From Epiperipatus broadwayi (lineage: Eukaryota; Onychophora; Udeonychophora; Euonychophora; Peripatidae): 64,000 nucleotides of DNA. Below, piece after piece: positions 23,611-37,194 of the stretch. The stretch covers positions 374,001 to 438,000 of the forward strand of contig JAQFVV010006637.1 of the NCBI GenBank assembly GCA_028023455.1. The letters are read 5' to 3'. Numbering within the stretch: position 1 is the stretch's first letter; the number at the start of each line of letters is the position of its first letter. The notes beneath the pieces are model-generated. The model did no database searches. It was not told where the DNA came from and saw nothing but the letters and a program-made list of their open reading frames with translations. Made by a program: the position numbers and the translations under genes.

Positions 23611-24679
23611 CAGAGTGTTCCAGTGAAACCATAACTAGCTCTTTCTCTATGCTGCCTAAAGTATAATTTCTGTGTCAATGCATGTGTTATATAGTAATAT
23701 AGTTTAGCCATTTGCCTCAAACATTTTAAGAATACAATTGGATCATGAGTTATGATGTGTGTTTTGTACCTTTGGAAAAGACTCACAGTGTTCCAGTGTG
23801 TTAACATTATATTTTATTTTAAATTGAGTAAATCTGTTACTGAAATGTTTGAAGTGATGTATACTATGTGTGGCAATGGTGTCATGAGTCTACAGTTTCA
23901 AATAATTTCAGGCCTTCACAATATCAGAGAAAGAAGTGAAGATGATTTACGACAAAGCTTATCAAAAATAATTGAACATACAAAACATTGTCAACATTTT
24001 TCCATCTGATTTCTGTATATCTATTAAACTGAATAAGGAACTCATTTTTATTTTCAAAACCATTGCCAATCATATTTTAAATGATGGGTTAGAAAAGTGA
24101 AGATGATGCCTCACTTGTTGGCAATAAATCAAAAAGATCAGAATAAAATACTAAAGAGAAATGCAAATGACTGCAACTAGAGATGCATAATTTTATCAAA
24201 CATTATAATGGGGATTGGAATAATTGTGTTAGATTATGAGCCATCAACAAGCACCAGAGTACTATAGAAAGTTTTTCAGAAGAAACCCAAAAAGTTGCAA
24301 ATGCAAAAGAGACAAAGACATTTCTCATGGTATTTTTTTATAGAGTTGGATATTTTGAATTGTTTGTAGGCCAAAATGTTCCACAAGCAATATGAATAGC
24401 ATGAGCAAACTTTGTGGTCATTGATACACCGACTCTACTTGTATTGCTGAGCTGAAGCATCTGCCCTATTTTTTTAATTTAGCTCCTGATAACTCCTGGG
24501 TATTTTTAAAATTAAAGTTGGTCATAAGATAAGGATGCCATGGTTCAATTTAGGCCATCCAGATACTTGTAACAAAGCTTCCATAAACAATTCTGATGGA
24601 GGATTTCAGAGACTGCTTCAAACAGTTTTACAGTCATTTCCAATGGTATATTGAGTCACAAAGAGACCATTTTAAATAA
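23611..24679 (+). pseudogene. mariner-family transposase fossil
   Basis: The start CAGAGTGTTCCAG at 23611 looks like a mariner terminal repeat. A 5' stretch with GGATCATGAGTTATGATG follows, then a frame (23752-24009) with KLSKSVTEMFEVMY...EDDLRQ, matching the mariner N-terminal pattern K.GKSATETFE...EDDPR. After several frameshifts the C-terminal part reappears with LAPD...WVFLKLKLVIR, then EDFRDCF and a terminal ESQRDHFK before TAA at 24677-24679. In intact mariners the third catalytic Asp lies in SPDLAP; here that position reads as Asn. The opposite inverted repeat was not found. It is a dead cut-and-paste element. Confidence 0.75.
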
Positions 24680-24799
24680 TTAATTATAAAAACAAAATAT
24701 AAATAAAATATTGTATTTTATTTCACATCAGTCGCTACTTTATGAAGATACACTTATGTATATACACTGTAATAGATAACCAAAACTGCCTAACAAAAA

Positions 24800-25083
24800 T
24801 AAAAATGCAAAACCATAAAACAATACAATATTTAGATTAAATCCAAAATTTTACCAAAATCCTTACACAACTATGGTTTCATCTACTACAAATAGACATT
24901 CTCAAGTGAAAATCAAACTAAAAGAAATAACATATATATATACAAACAAACAAATCTTCCCATAATTCATTTCAAAGTCCACCTTCCTTTAATATCAAAA
25001 GAAGTCTTCATAAGATTGATAGCCTCAGAATCAAGACGTTTTATCATCAAAGTCTCCTTTATTCTTCTTTTTAACTCATTCTT
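24800..25083 (-). pseudogene. Penelope-like element, 3' fragment (GIY-YIG tail)
   Basis: On the minus strand this reads the last roughly 35 codons of the same protein found at 25122-25580, from KNELKRRIKE to the end, plus the shared 3' UTR. It begins abruptly at 25083-25086, where it abuts the start of the + strand copy through a TTTT shared by both. It is 5'-truncated and points away from its neighbour. Confidence 0.75.
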
Positions 25084-25580
25084 TTGATGGTAAGAATTTT
25101 ATTGGTAAGGATAATGAGTATATGTCTTTACTATTTAAGGTCTCAATATATAATTTGGTTTATAAGAATAGTCATTTGTTAGGTGGAATGAAGGTTGCAT
25201 GGAAGAAAGGTTCTGATTTGAATTTATTATTTAATGGTTCAAAACAGTCTATTGGTAGTAGGTCTATTCCTAGTATTGTTTATAAGATTTCATGTGCTTG
25301 TGGAAAGTTTTATGTAGGTCAGAGTAAGTTTAGCCTTAATGAAAGGATTAAGGTTCATGTATGTAGAGTTAAACATAGGTATCTTAACTCAGCTTTATAT
25401 ATTCATGAATTGAATACAGGTCAGAGAATATTGTTTAACAATGCTTTGGTTATTTTTTATGAAAAGAATGAGTTAAAAAGAAGAATAAAGGAGACTTTGA
25501 TGATAAAACTTCTTGATTCTGACACTATCAATCTTATGAAGACTTCTTTTGATATTAAGGGAAGGTGGAGTTTGAAATAA
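25083..25580 (+). pseudogene. Penelope-like element GIY-YIG endonuclease, copy 1
   Basis: A frame open from 25083 (first in-frame ATG 25122) to TAA at 25578-25580 encodes the C-terminal endonuclease of a Penelope-like retroelement. Visible motifs are VYKISCACGKFYVGQS (the GIY and YIG strands, here VYK and YVG, with the Cys pair typical of animal elements), ERIKVH with the catalytic Arg region, and RRIKE with the probable catalytic Glu. The reverse transcriptase that should precede it is missing, so it is a truncated copy. A 3' UTR of about 200 bases follows and is shared with the other two copies. The frame is intact over about 150 codons. Confidence 0.8.
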
Positions 25581-25777
25581 ATTATGGGAAGATTTGTTTG
25601 TTTGTATATATATGTTATTTTCTTTAGTTTGATTTTCACTTGAAAAAGTCTATTTGTAGTAGATGAAACCATGTTTGTGTAAGGATTTTGGTAAAATTTT
25701 GGATTTAATCTAGTATTGTATTGTTTTATGGTTTTGCATTTTTGTAATAGATAAGTATTTCCATATGTAACTTTATT

Positions 25778-25800
25778 AGAAGGCGCCATTAGATAATAAA
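25778..25800. repeat. GGCGCCATTAG hairpin motif, PLE end
   Basis: GGCGCCATTAGAT-AATAA-ATCTAG: a short stem-loop following GGCGCC. It is the same arrangement as at 759, 7535, 37238 and 46310-46340 but with compensating stem bases. Here it lies between the Penelope-like 3' UTR and the TA array. Confidence 0.6.
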
Positions 25801-25809
25801 TCTAGATTC

Positions 25810-26800
<991 letters not shown>

Positions 26801-27056
26801 CAAGTAAATTATTATTCGAAAATCTTACGTATATGCTACTATATTACAATTACATTAAAATTTATTAAAATATAAAAGATAATAAAAGAAATTGTTACCA
26901 TTTTAAAGAAGTTGAAATAATTACACTAGATTAATTAAAATAATTAGTTTAAATTATTTGAAACTTAAGAATTTAAACTATCTACATTTATAACTGAAGA
27001 ATTTAAACTATCACATGATCACTATCTCATACTAGCACAATAATTGTTATTAACAA

Positions 27057-27341
27057 TTCAAAACAAAACAACACTCTCCATATAGTAGTGCCATCTTGTG
27101 CTAACAAGAGCAATCAATGGATGCCAGAAGGCTTGTGCATAAAATCCCTATCTAGTGCCTACTCATCCAATATCCCCAGACTAGTTTCTGGCTTGTGGCC
27201 TTCATCAGTGAGGAGCCTTGGATCTGAGAGCACTGCACCTAGATCTTAGGATCTCTTATGCACAAGCCTTCTGGCATCCATTGATTGCTCTTGTTAGCAC
27301 AAGATGGCACTACTATATGGAGAGTGTTGTTTTGTTTTGAA
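27057..27341. mobile_element. Fold-back MITE, family M1
   Basis: The outer arms, AATTCAAAACAAAACAACACTCTCC... and its reverse complement, form near-perfect inverted repeats of about 65 bases, including TAGTGCCATCTTGTGCTAAC. The interior (CCAGAAGGCTTGTGCATAA..., CAGTGAGGAGCC) is shared with 52593-53025. The 45 bases upstream (CACATGATCA..ATCTC) are also conserved with that copy, so the real element may be larger. No ORF. It lies directly upstream of the Merlin transposase. Confidence 0.8.
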
Positions 27342-27395
27342 TTTAAACTATCTAAATTCGAATTGCACACATGTGTACTTTTATAGTTACAAAAA

Positions 27396-28367
27396 ATGGC
27401 TGACAGATATATCATACAATTAGTTCCAGATGACCAAATTTTGAGTGTTGCTGCTATTCTGGCAGAACACTGGAAGATATCCGACTTGTGTAATGCCCTT
27501 CAAACTCCAGAATTGGCCATCAAATGGCTTGCAAGAAGATACCTTCTGAAGAATTATGCCACATGCCAACAGTGCAGTATTCATTGTTCTCTGGTGATAT
27601 ATTCTGCAGGCATAGATGGGTGTAGATGGTAATGCAGAATATGTTGCCGGTGCAGCACAATCAGGAAGGGGTCTTTCTTTTCCAAAAGTCATCTGTCTCT
27701 GGGAACAGTTGTAAATGTAGTGTATTTTTGGTCGCATAATTTGCCACAAAAATACATTATGCATGAGACCGGTATCAGCAAAAAAATAATCATTGACTGG
27801 GCAAATTTTTGTCATGAAAAATGTGCCAAATATTTAATTACAAATCTGATGGTTCTCAGCAGAATGGATGACAATGGGGAGCCATTAGTTATCGAAATTG
27901 ATGAAACGTATTATTTCCACAGAAAATACCACAGGGGGACTATACATAGAGGGCATTGGGTCTTTGGCAGTATTGAAAGAGTGTCAAGGAAGTGCTTCTT
28001 GACAGAAGTTATGGATAGAGCAGCTGGCACATTGGAGGCCCTAATCCAGCAGTACATTTTACCAGGTACTCACATAATTTCAGATGGCTGGGCTGCATAC
28101 AATAACATCAGCAGACTCAGCAATGGGGTATATATGCATTCGGTTGTTGTCCATCAGGACAACTTCGTGAATCCCGAAGGCCGAGCCATACATACCCAGA
28201 ATATTGAGAATATGTGGATGAGAGTGAAGCGTAAGCTGAAATTTCAATCTGGTACCAGCAGAGCTTTGTTTTCATCATACTTCCAAGAATTTACCTTCTA
28301 GAATAGATGTAGCACTGCCGCCTTTTTCTCCAACTTCCTAATATGCATAGGGCATAATAATGCGTAA
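27396..28367 (+). pseudogene. Merlin-type (IS1016/IS1595-like) DDE transposase with two nonsense codons
   Basis: A single continuous frame of 324 codons is interrupted only by TAA at 27630-27632 and TAG at 28299-28301. Reading through them gives a complete Merlin-like transposase: an N-terminal helical part, a Cys cluster (C-x-x-C near 27570, CRICCRC near 27635), then the ISXO2-type catalytic core with VIEIDETYY (first Asp), HIISDGWAAYNNI (second Asp) and HTQNIENMW (catalytic Glu/Asn-Ile-Glu block). The core is fully preserved and no frameshift is needed, so inactivation is recent or the stops are sequencing errors. Merlin elements move by cut and paste. I could not find the terminal inverted repeats or an 8-bp duplication. 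Confidence 0.8.
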
Positions 28368-28505
28368 AAAGGTAAATGGTTTTTTTTATTATCTTTTACA
28401 TTTTAATTAATAAATATTTACTGTAATTGTAATATAGGAGCATATACATAAGATTTTAGAATATGTTTAGTTCTAATTTTAAAAACTAGAGGGCAAATAT
28501 CTTGT

Positions 28506-29828
28506 GGTCGCTAAAGTAAACCTTTACCCATTTGTCATTACAAGATCCTTAAATGTTATGTGACAGATATAAACCTTAACATACATTGATATTATAAAAC
28601 AAAATAAAAATTTTACAAATTAGTTTTTCTTTAAAAAAAAAACAAATAAATAAATGCACATTATCTCATTAGCAGAACCATTTCTCTATTGAGCTGTCCA
28701 TCCAGGTAAAGAGTTTCCATCCGGTTACATTTTACAAAACATTGAAAGTAATAAACGCATTTTTTTATTTTTTAATGAAAACTTTTCTTTTCTTTGGCTA
28801 TTATAATAATAAACATGTAAAAAATTATAGTAGAAATGAGGATTAATTCCCAATTGGATTATAATAATAAAGATCTGGGTCTGGAAAAAAAATGAATATT
28901 ATAACATCGCTAAACACACACATTATTTAAAGATGATACGCATAATTAGCTTGCTAAACATTGAAGAAAATGCGCACTTTTTCCTATAGATTAGTATGAT
29001 AATAACTGCAGTTGAATTATAGAATGGATGAAGTTATAAGAATTCCACCTTGCATACAGTATAATATATAATTTAATTTTATTCTTAAGTCACTAAAGAT
29101 ATTAAGTTATCATTCATAATCTTAGCACTTTATTCTCCAAATAGTATTTTTCTTTTAAAGAATGCATGTATATTTAATTTTCGCATTTACTTCAAGAAAG
29201 TTTCTCTTCCTTTTTAAAAAACATGCAGGTGTATAGCTTATTATTATTATTACGATTATTAATTTTTCTAGACAATTCTTAGTGAACAAAATATATTCCA
29301 ATGTATAAAATGGCATTATTTCTCAACGCAGACGATTTATTTTTCAAAGGCACAAAAAAAATGTTTCTAGTTTTTTTTTTTTTTAATATTCTTTTTACTT
29401 ATTTTTTTTCTATACCAGGAAAATATTAATGAAGAACAAGTCCTTAGATAATTGGTTTTAACATGGAAAATATTTGTTTTCCTTAATCTAGATAAAATAA
29501 GAATTTGATTAATACTTTTCACTAATTTCTTCATTTTTCTTGGTTTTGTTTAAAAAAATCCAACTTTTATGACGACGCGATAATTATTTAATGTAGAAAG
29601 TTTTTAAATAGCAAAGGTAGCATAGAGATTCAAGATATCTTACCAAAAATGTTCAGCTAAACATTGTAGATAGAACTTACTTTAGATTATAAATTTATTT
29701 TTACAAAATTTAGAAAATAATACTGTTACCAAATTTTAGTACTGTTATCTCTGAAATACCAAAAGCAGACTATATAAAAAATGACTTGAGTATGTATTGG
29801 TCATTCTATTAACTTTAGCGACCTCTAC
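28506..29828. mobile_element. Possible TIR-bounded non-autonomous element
   Basis: The sequence TGGTCGCTAAAGTAAA near 28505-28521 has an inverted partner TTAACTTTAGCGACCT near 29811-29826, 14 of 16 matching. The 1.3 kb between them is AT-rich with no ORF. The arms are short, so chance is possible. No target duplication was seen. Confidence 0.35.
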
Positions 29829-30371
29829 CAAAAGAAAAAAATCATTTGATTATAACATAAACAAACAAAAAAAAACTTATTAGAATCATATAGTTTTCAA
29901 TATTATTTAAAATGTATTACAAAGTAATTTAATAATGAAAATAATAAATACATTCAAACCAACAATAATTATCTGTGATTTTAATTACACTTAAAATTAT
30001 TTTCTTCAAAAATGAATTTATCAGAAGTTACTTTTCCTTAAAACAAGACGATCTTACAATGACTTAATTGACATTTGTTTTTTTTTCTTTCTATAACTAC
30101 TTAAGAACTAACACAGTTTATTTCATTTGTTTTAAATTATATTAACTTGCTCTTATAACAATATCTTACTTAGATTATTCACGTCATTTTAAAAACATGA
30201 TATTGCATTAGGGAATATAATATTTATTCACACAAACCATGTCTAGGCAAAGGGATAGCACACTTTATTAACCAAATATTTTTATTTTTCTAAACAATAA
30301 CATTGATTTCATGCATAAATAATGCTAAATGGAACCAAGTGCCAAAAGCACTGGGTTACAATATATATATA

Positions 30372-30545
30372 TATCACTAGATGGAGCTTACCAATAGCTC
30401 TAAACAAGCTTTATTTTTATAAGTGCTGAAAGAGAAAGAATTCAAAATCTCTATCGTTAACCCTACCTCCAGACCAATTGTTTTCGAGATTATGGCTCAC
30501 CTCAGTGAAGCTTGTTCAGAGCTATAGGTAAGCTCCATCTAGTGA
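30372..30545. mobile_element. Fold-back element with 38-bp arms
   Basis: TCACTAGATGGAGCTTACC...AAGCTT (30372-30409) is the inverted copy of AAGCTT...GGTAAGCTCCATCTAGTGA (30508-30545), about four mismatches. It is flanked by short TA runs on both sides, and the interior has no ORF. The region 29830-30371 is AT-rich with no gene. Confidence 0.75.
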
Positions 30546-31017
30546 TCATTTAAATGCAAGCTTAAAAGCAAGTTATGAAATTTATAACTTGTTTTATTAT
30601 ATATATATATTGTGTGTATATATTTTTGTTTACTTTAAACAGATTTTGTGATAGTATTTGATTAAACATTTTCAATTTTAGGATTGTCTTACTATAATAT
30701 TATTTACAGTAACGGGTCAACATTCAGTTGTTAATTTCCCTCAGGATCCATATAATAGTTTTGTTCCAAATAGGTATTGTATATATAAAAACTAAAACAT
30801 TTTCTTATATATATATATATATATTTGAAATGCCCATAGCTATATATATTACTTCCAGCCACACTCCCTTTTGAAAGTCTGAATATTTCAGCCCATTGAA
30901 GAGGAACTTTTTCCAATGCTGATATATATATATTATTCAGCCTGTATTCTGCCCATCCCTCTTCTGTGTAATTAAATGGACATATTAAGATCCTATGTGT
31001 GAAGGGTCAGAATGATT

Positions 31018-31365
31018 TAAAGTCATCATCGGTATGACAATAATATTGGCATCATCAAGGGATTTGAGTATTCCATCCTCTGATTTTTAATGATATGGAT
31101 GGTTGAAGAATTGGAGAATAGAGAAGATTGAAACTTGTCCATTAAAGTTTGAAGATTTGCTAACTTAATATAAACTGAGTACTGATTGTATATATGTGTG
31201 TGGGAGATGGTGATCTGAACCAACTGGTGAGTGCTGGTTCAGTATGAAATACATATCTTTTTAACATGCACATGGTTGTGTGCATCCATTGTATAAGATG
31301 GAGTGGATAGATATAGGGAGCTTGAAAGTCTGAGTTCAAGGCCTTTATAATTACATTGGGTTTAG
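31018..31365 (+). repeat. Dispersed repeat A, copy 2
   Basis: Second copy of the repeat at 21177-21545, in the same orientation, ending in CTGAGTTCAAGGCC. The region 30546-31017 holds only TA-rich sequence. Confidence 0.65.
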
Positions 31366-31711
31366 TTTATGTAATACACATGTATTTATATATATATATT
31401 AAAATTCAAGCTGATTTAAAATAAGAAGTATGAAGCTAAACATCTTACTTAATTTCATATTTCTTTTTTAAATTAGTTTAAATTTTAATATATATAACAT
31501 CATTGCAGTCAATATTGAAGAGAAGTTTCTTTTTTAATGGGCTCAAAAATTCAGGAATTCATTATTTAAAGAAGTAATGGAGCTGAAATAATATAGCTAT
31601 GAGGAATTTCAAATATTTTATATAGATTTCACCTAGTATTATATATATATATATAATATATATGATATTATAATTCAATGACTGTATTTCTTCAAATCAA
31701 TATACGTAATT

Positions 31712-32227
31712 TTATAATTGAATATTTGTAAATACAGTAATTAGATATATGTAAAGTATAACTTTAAAAATTTTATCCACTTAAGTGTGCTTACTACTAT
31801 CCTCATAGTCTTTGTCAATTAACACTTTGAAAGGCTAACCTTCCCACAATTCCCTGATCTTAACGTTTGCTACCTGTCTGTTAATTAAGTCTTGTTTGTA
31901 TTTGTATATTAGCATAGCTTCTTTTATATTCATTTTGTTGTTATTCCAATTTGCAATTTTGTTATATATTTTTTGTTATTTGTTATTTTGAAAAAAAAAA
32001 ACAAAATGAAAATAAAGGAAGCTATGTTAATATACATGCAAACAAGACTTAATTAACAGACAGGCAGCAAACATTACAATTATGGAATTGTGGGAAGGTT
32101 AGCTTTTCAAAATGTTAGTTGACAAAGATTACTAGGATAGTCAGAAGCGCTTCTAAATGAATAAAATTTTTAAAGTTATACTTTACATATATCTAATTAC
32201 TGTATTTATAAATATTCAATTATAAGA
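31712..32227. mobile_element. Large fold-back element, about 230-bp arms
   Basis: The arms 31712-31939 and 31998-32227 are reverse complements with scattered mismatches and small indels. Recognisable blocks are GGCTAACCTTCCCACAATTCC / GGAATTGTGGGAAGGTTAGC and CTGTCTGTTAATTAAGTCTTG / CAAGACTTAATTAACAGACAG. The loop is only about 58 bases and has no ORF, so this is a non-autonomous palindromic element. Short TA runs border both ends. Confidence 0.85.
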
Positions 32228-33945
32228 TTTTATATATATATATATAGTTGTATTTTACTTATTTTATTCTGTTTTTTAATTTATCTAGATAACACTTTGT
32301 AATTCAATTTTTAGCTATTTCACCATTTGTGATTTCGTTGAAACTTTGCATACATATGTATTCCCAATAGCAATATATTTCTTTAGAATTTCCAAAACGT
32401 TTAGTAAAGAACATAGTCAAAAATTACATACTCAAAAATTTAAGATGATATTAGTGGTGTCTAATGGAATTCCTTCTAATTTGAAACTGAATGAATTATT
32501 GAAAATGTATGTAATTTTGTTCAATATCTCCAAAATATAATTTAATTAAATTTGCACCATCATTAGATTTGATTTTATGCAATTTTAATTAAATAAATAT
32601 GAACTATTTCCATAGAGTTATTATAATCTTCAGAACCATAATAATAATTTCTAAAACAATAGCAAAAAAAAAGATTTGTGATAATATAATTTATTCGGAT
32701 CTGCCAATACGATGCTCTTTGTTGTTGAGAATATGTATATTCATCAAACATTGCTTTAATCGGATCCTTTTGTCCTTGTAAAAATTCTTACCAAGAAAAA
32801 AGGAAAAAGAAAAAAATATTTATATTAGTATAATATAAATTACTTATATAAAAAAACTACAGATAAAGTTGAACATGTATTGAAATGCCAAAATATTAAT
32901 TTCCACTGAATCAAAGTATTAATATTATAATCAAACCTAAAGATTTAATCCTTCTTTAGATTTAATAACCTATGAGCTTCTTGAAGAACATAATAAGTGA
33001 TATAATATATAAAAATGAGTAGTTATCTGCATCAATTGTAAAACAAATGAGAATATTGGTTCAAATAAATCATTCATTACTTTCATCACATGGCCTTCAG
33101 ATTTTAGACATTATTTATCATCACAGACCTCTCCAAAACCAAAATTCCACCCAGTTAAAGGCCAATGTTGTTTTTCCAAAACATAGAAAATTGTATACTT
33201 TAATATTACAAATGGTTGTTCCAAAAGATTGTCATATATATTATGATGTGGATTAAGATTTGAACCCCTTCACAAAATTTGAAGTATTTTAATATAAATA
33301 AACCTTAGCCAGAAAATGATGAAAAAGGCTTAAAGTAATTATAAATGGGTCTGTGGATTGTAAGGTGTGTGTACACACTATATAAACCATATTTTATCTT
33401 AGCATTTTGTTTTATTGTGACACAAAATTTTCTTTTAAAATTAAGATTTTTTTTAAAAATGTAATTTTGTTTTTATTTTATTTAAACCTTATAACATATA
33501 AAGCTAAGAATGACATTTGATCATGTATTACATGTAATTACCTCAATACTTCATTAATTCGTGTCAGGTGATTACATAAGAATTTTTTAAAATGGTATGT
33601 GGAATGTAGCTAATGTTAAATGTTTTGTTGTTGTTTATGTTTTGAAAAAAAAGGGAAAGGCATGTAGGTGTCCTATAATGGATTAATTAATAATATTTTT
33701 TATCTTAGCAATGTAAAATAAATCTTATACTGATTCAATGTACAAGATTTTTCTTTTGTTCATAATCAAACCAGATGATCGAACCTTATTAAAAAGTTTG
33801 TAATTATATGCTATTTAGAGATAATAGTATAAAGGAAATTAAAATTTTGTGTTTGTGGTATTTTTGTACAAAATAGCAAATAAAAAATATGTAAATACTG
33901 ACCACCTAAATGATGAAACAGCATTTTCCTTTTATGTAAGGGGAG
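32228..33945. other. AT-rich intron DNA, nothing recognised
   Basis: Short ORFs (60-70 codons) occur here but are AT-driven, lacking domain motifs or splice borders. Confidence 0.5.
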
Positions 33946-33996
33946 TATCTATCTATCTATCTATCTATCTACCCACTTACCCACCTACCTACCTAC

Positions 33997-34041
<45 letters not shown>

Positions 34042-34068
34042 AAACAAACAAACAAACAAACAAACAAA
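33946..34068. repeat. (ATCT)n / (ACCT)n / (CAAA)n compound microsatellite
   Basis: TATC repeats are interrupted by ACCC and ACCT units (33971-33997), continue as TATC to 34040, then switch to AAAC/CAAA to 34068. An 81-codon + strand frame through it is a translation artefact. Confidence 0.97.
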
Positions 34069-37000
34069 GAAATCAAGTCATATGTCAGACCTAATTTAAG
34101 AAGCTTGTATTACAAATGTTATATATATTGTAACTGGTTGGGTTACATAGCATACATCAACATAGTTTTGTGTGTGCCCATATATATATAAAGTAAAGGA
34201 AAAGTAGAAATAAACACAGACATAAATTTTTGTAGATATTTTTCTACATTTCCTGCAATAATAATAACTATAAAGGGTTAAATAATTCTGATTTAAAATA
34301 TAAGTTGATTGTAAATTAAAACATTTAAAAAGGTCTAATAAATATTTTCATTGAATTCTGATTTTGAAATTCAAAAATAAGCAGATTAAACTGGTAATTG
34401 TAAAAATTTATATTATCTTTGGAATCTTTTAATTAATGCTTGTATACATTATCTATGTAGAAATTTTTGTAGATCATGTTTTTGAAAGGATTAAAATTGT
34501 TTTTAATCAGGATTAAAAAAAGATAAAAACACTGTTTTTAATTAAATGTTTTTATTACCCCAATCCAAACTATAAAATGGATGGATAAAAAGATTACTGG
34601 AGTTGGCTAGTGATTTATTTTGAGAAGCCGTGACAGAGTTGGTTAGTTAGTTTCCAGAGCTATACAGATAGTTCCATGAATCAGAGGTTGCTGAAGTCAA
34701 GACAGAAGGAGGCAGATGCTACTAGTTCATGATGTTAGAGTTTGAATTCACTTGAAGGAAATGAATCAACTACCACATGCCAAAGCCACAAATATATTCT
34801 AAGATAGTTTGCTTGCCTATCCAATCCTAGACAGAAAGGAAATCACTGAGGACTGACAATTGCCTGGATTATACCTATTCCAATGATTACAAGCCAGTCT
34901 TCCTGCTTGTCCAAAGTCCATCAGTTTGGAGAAGTTGTTATATGTATGCTACTTTATCTAGATGCAAGGAACCGCTGATGAATGCATCACATCATATTTA
35001 TATAAACTGAGTTGTTTTAAATAATTCATTTTTAAAAAAGACATTTTAAAAGTGATATCTATATAGAAAGAAAGATATCATTTTAAATTTTATAAAAAAT
35101 CTGTATAACAAGTAAATAATTTTGCTTGAATTCAATTAAAATCTAAAGGTAATGATTTATTCATAAACAGTTTATAGAAAAAAGAATGTTTATCTAATTA
35201 ATCTTGAACTGCCAAGGAAAAACATTGATAATACTTTTTTTAAAGTGGGGGGGAAAAACTTAGCAAAGTAAAACTTATTATTAAAATAATGAATAAATTT
35301 TTATATACTTTTAACAAGGAATTAATTAGGAAAAGGATATTTTAATAACTTTATTATTTTTCAAAATCCAAAATATCATATGATGTAAACAGCAGTATGT
35401 GCATAAATGCCCACACATATATATTAAATCTTGTCCTATAAAAAGGAAAATGAATTTTTGTTATTATTAGATATGTATTATAAAAATGAATTTCATTTAT
35501 AGAGTTATGACAATATTAAATAATAAATTATACCACACATCAGTGCAATGATATGTATAACTTAGTATGAGATATTTATATCATTTAACTTAAAATGGTA
35601 ATCATTTATTGTATTCTATATGATGATTGAAATATAGTCATCAATTGTACTGTACATCTATGGACAAATACCATTGAGTATCAGATAGGTATTTATATGT
35701 AGATTTTAATCATTTTAAATTAATAATGTCAATTCAAATGTGTTCAGAAATAATTAAGCCACATAACAATGTGCTGATTGGGTTTTAAGTGAACCTATTA
35801 GAACATATATGTTTATCACAATGTAATAATTTGAATTTTGTATTAATCATGTAAATCACAATGTGATAGTTTTAATTGTATGTTAATCATATGTGCATAG
35901 CCATATTCTAGAGATCTTAACTTCATTTTTTTGTTATTAATATTAATAAATTTGTACAATTGTTAAAATTATTCCAGTGACTTAATTCTAAACAGTTTTT
36001 TAAAGATTATATTATGTTTTGCATAATCAACTTGATCACTATAACAGTAATAGAGCTTGTGTTCTCTGAGCTAGATTTATGCATAATGGTCTGATATATA
36101 AAAGGGGGTGTATATTTAGTGCAGGAGCATTCCAATATGATATTGCCCTGGCTTTGGCACAAAGAGAATATTCTTTAAAGTCCACACACTGTATTTTATT
36201 TCCTTTAATCTTTATTAGAAATTAAGTTTATAGTTGGCCAGTACATCAATGGTATTAAGTGACCAGAGCATTGTTGATGATCAGCATGTTTAATATTCCA
36301 GCAATATTGTTTTGATTATGATGTATTCTGATGGATGAGAACTTAGGTTGGTGCATCCAAATTGTTTAAATAATTTTCCAAGCTGGCAAAGGCTAAATAG
36401 TTGGCCCGGTCTACAGTACACCCATTTCAAATTCAGCCACAAGGTTGACTGTTAATTTATTTTTATAATTAATCATTCATGATGAAGAATAAGTAGTACT
36501 GTTTCTTATTGATAATGCTGGTTTATGTATGATGAATTTATAAATTTAGTTGCTCTAAGGAGTTAACTGGGATGATCTCTCAGAGAGATATCTTGATCTC
36601 TGCTCTCTTATAATATATAAAATTTCTTATTTATCTTATGGTATATGAAAATTATATTAAATTTTGTTAACTGAAATATTGAAATTGGGGTGATAATTTG
36701 CCATCACTTCAGGTTCACCAAAAACTTTGCCATTCCCCAAGTCTCACCATTTGCATTCACCATCATTAATACTGTACTATAATATCACTTACTCTTATAT
36801 CTTAAATGTTATATCTTATATATTAAATACTGTTTTGTAAATTTTATTATTTGAAATATCTTGTGAATTGGGGTTGATGATTTTCCATCACCCAGGTTCA
36901 ACATTAACCCCATCTTGACCACCCTTATTACCCCCATCTCATTATAATATATATAAAGATTTATATACTTTGGCTTCATACGGATGTTGCTTCAGCTTCT

Positions 37001-37194
37001 ATTTTTGTTGTATTTATGTTCTCCAGATGGGAGACAAAAAAACTTGTTTTGGAGAAAATTTGTGATTTTAAATGAATGCTAAAGTAATATTTTAAATTAT
37101 GAGGAGTTTGAAAGAATTAACAGGGCTTTTTGATAAACAAAAAAAGAATTTATTGGGAATAAGTATTCTGTGCCTAGTAATATATATATATATA
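34069..37194. other. AT-rich intron DNA with a few weak repeats
   Basis: No gene. The stretch at 34590-34960 is somewhat richer in G+C and contains GAGTTTGAATTCAC, perhaps an old SINE-like repeat. Two similar segments, about 36665-36785 and 36845-36945 (ATTGGGGTGATAATTTGCCATCAC / ATTGGGGTTGATGATTTTCCATCAC), form a degenerate direct repeat. Confidence 0.45.

Noticed and set aside
28341-28368. AATGC|GTAA as end of the missing lipoxygenase exon
   Set aside because: The frame before it is the end of the Merlin transposase and shows no Q-H-x-x-x-N motif.
33849-34094. 81-codon ORF rich in Tyr-Leu-Ser-Ile
   Set aside because: Translation of a tetranucleotide microsatellite.
36270-36330. CAGCATGTTTAATATTCCAGCAA as a decayed lipoxygenase metal-ligand exon
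   Set aside because: In-frame stop, no splice borders and only a three-codon resemblance.
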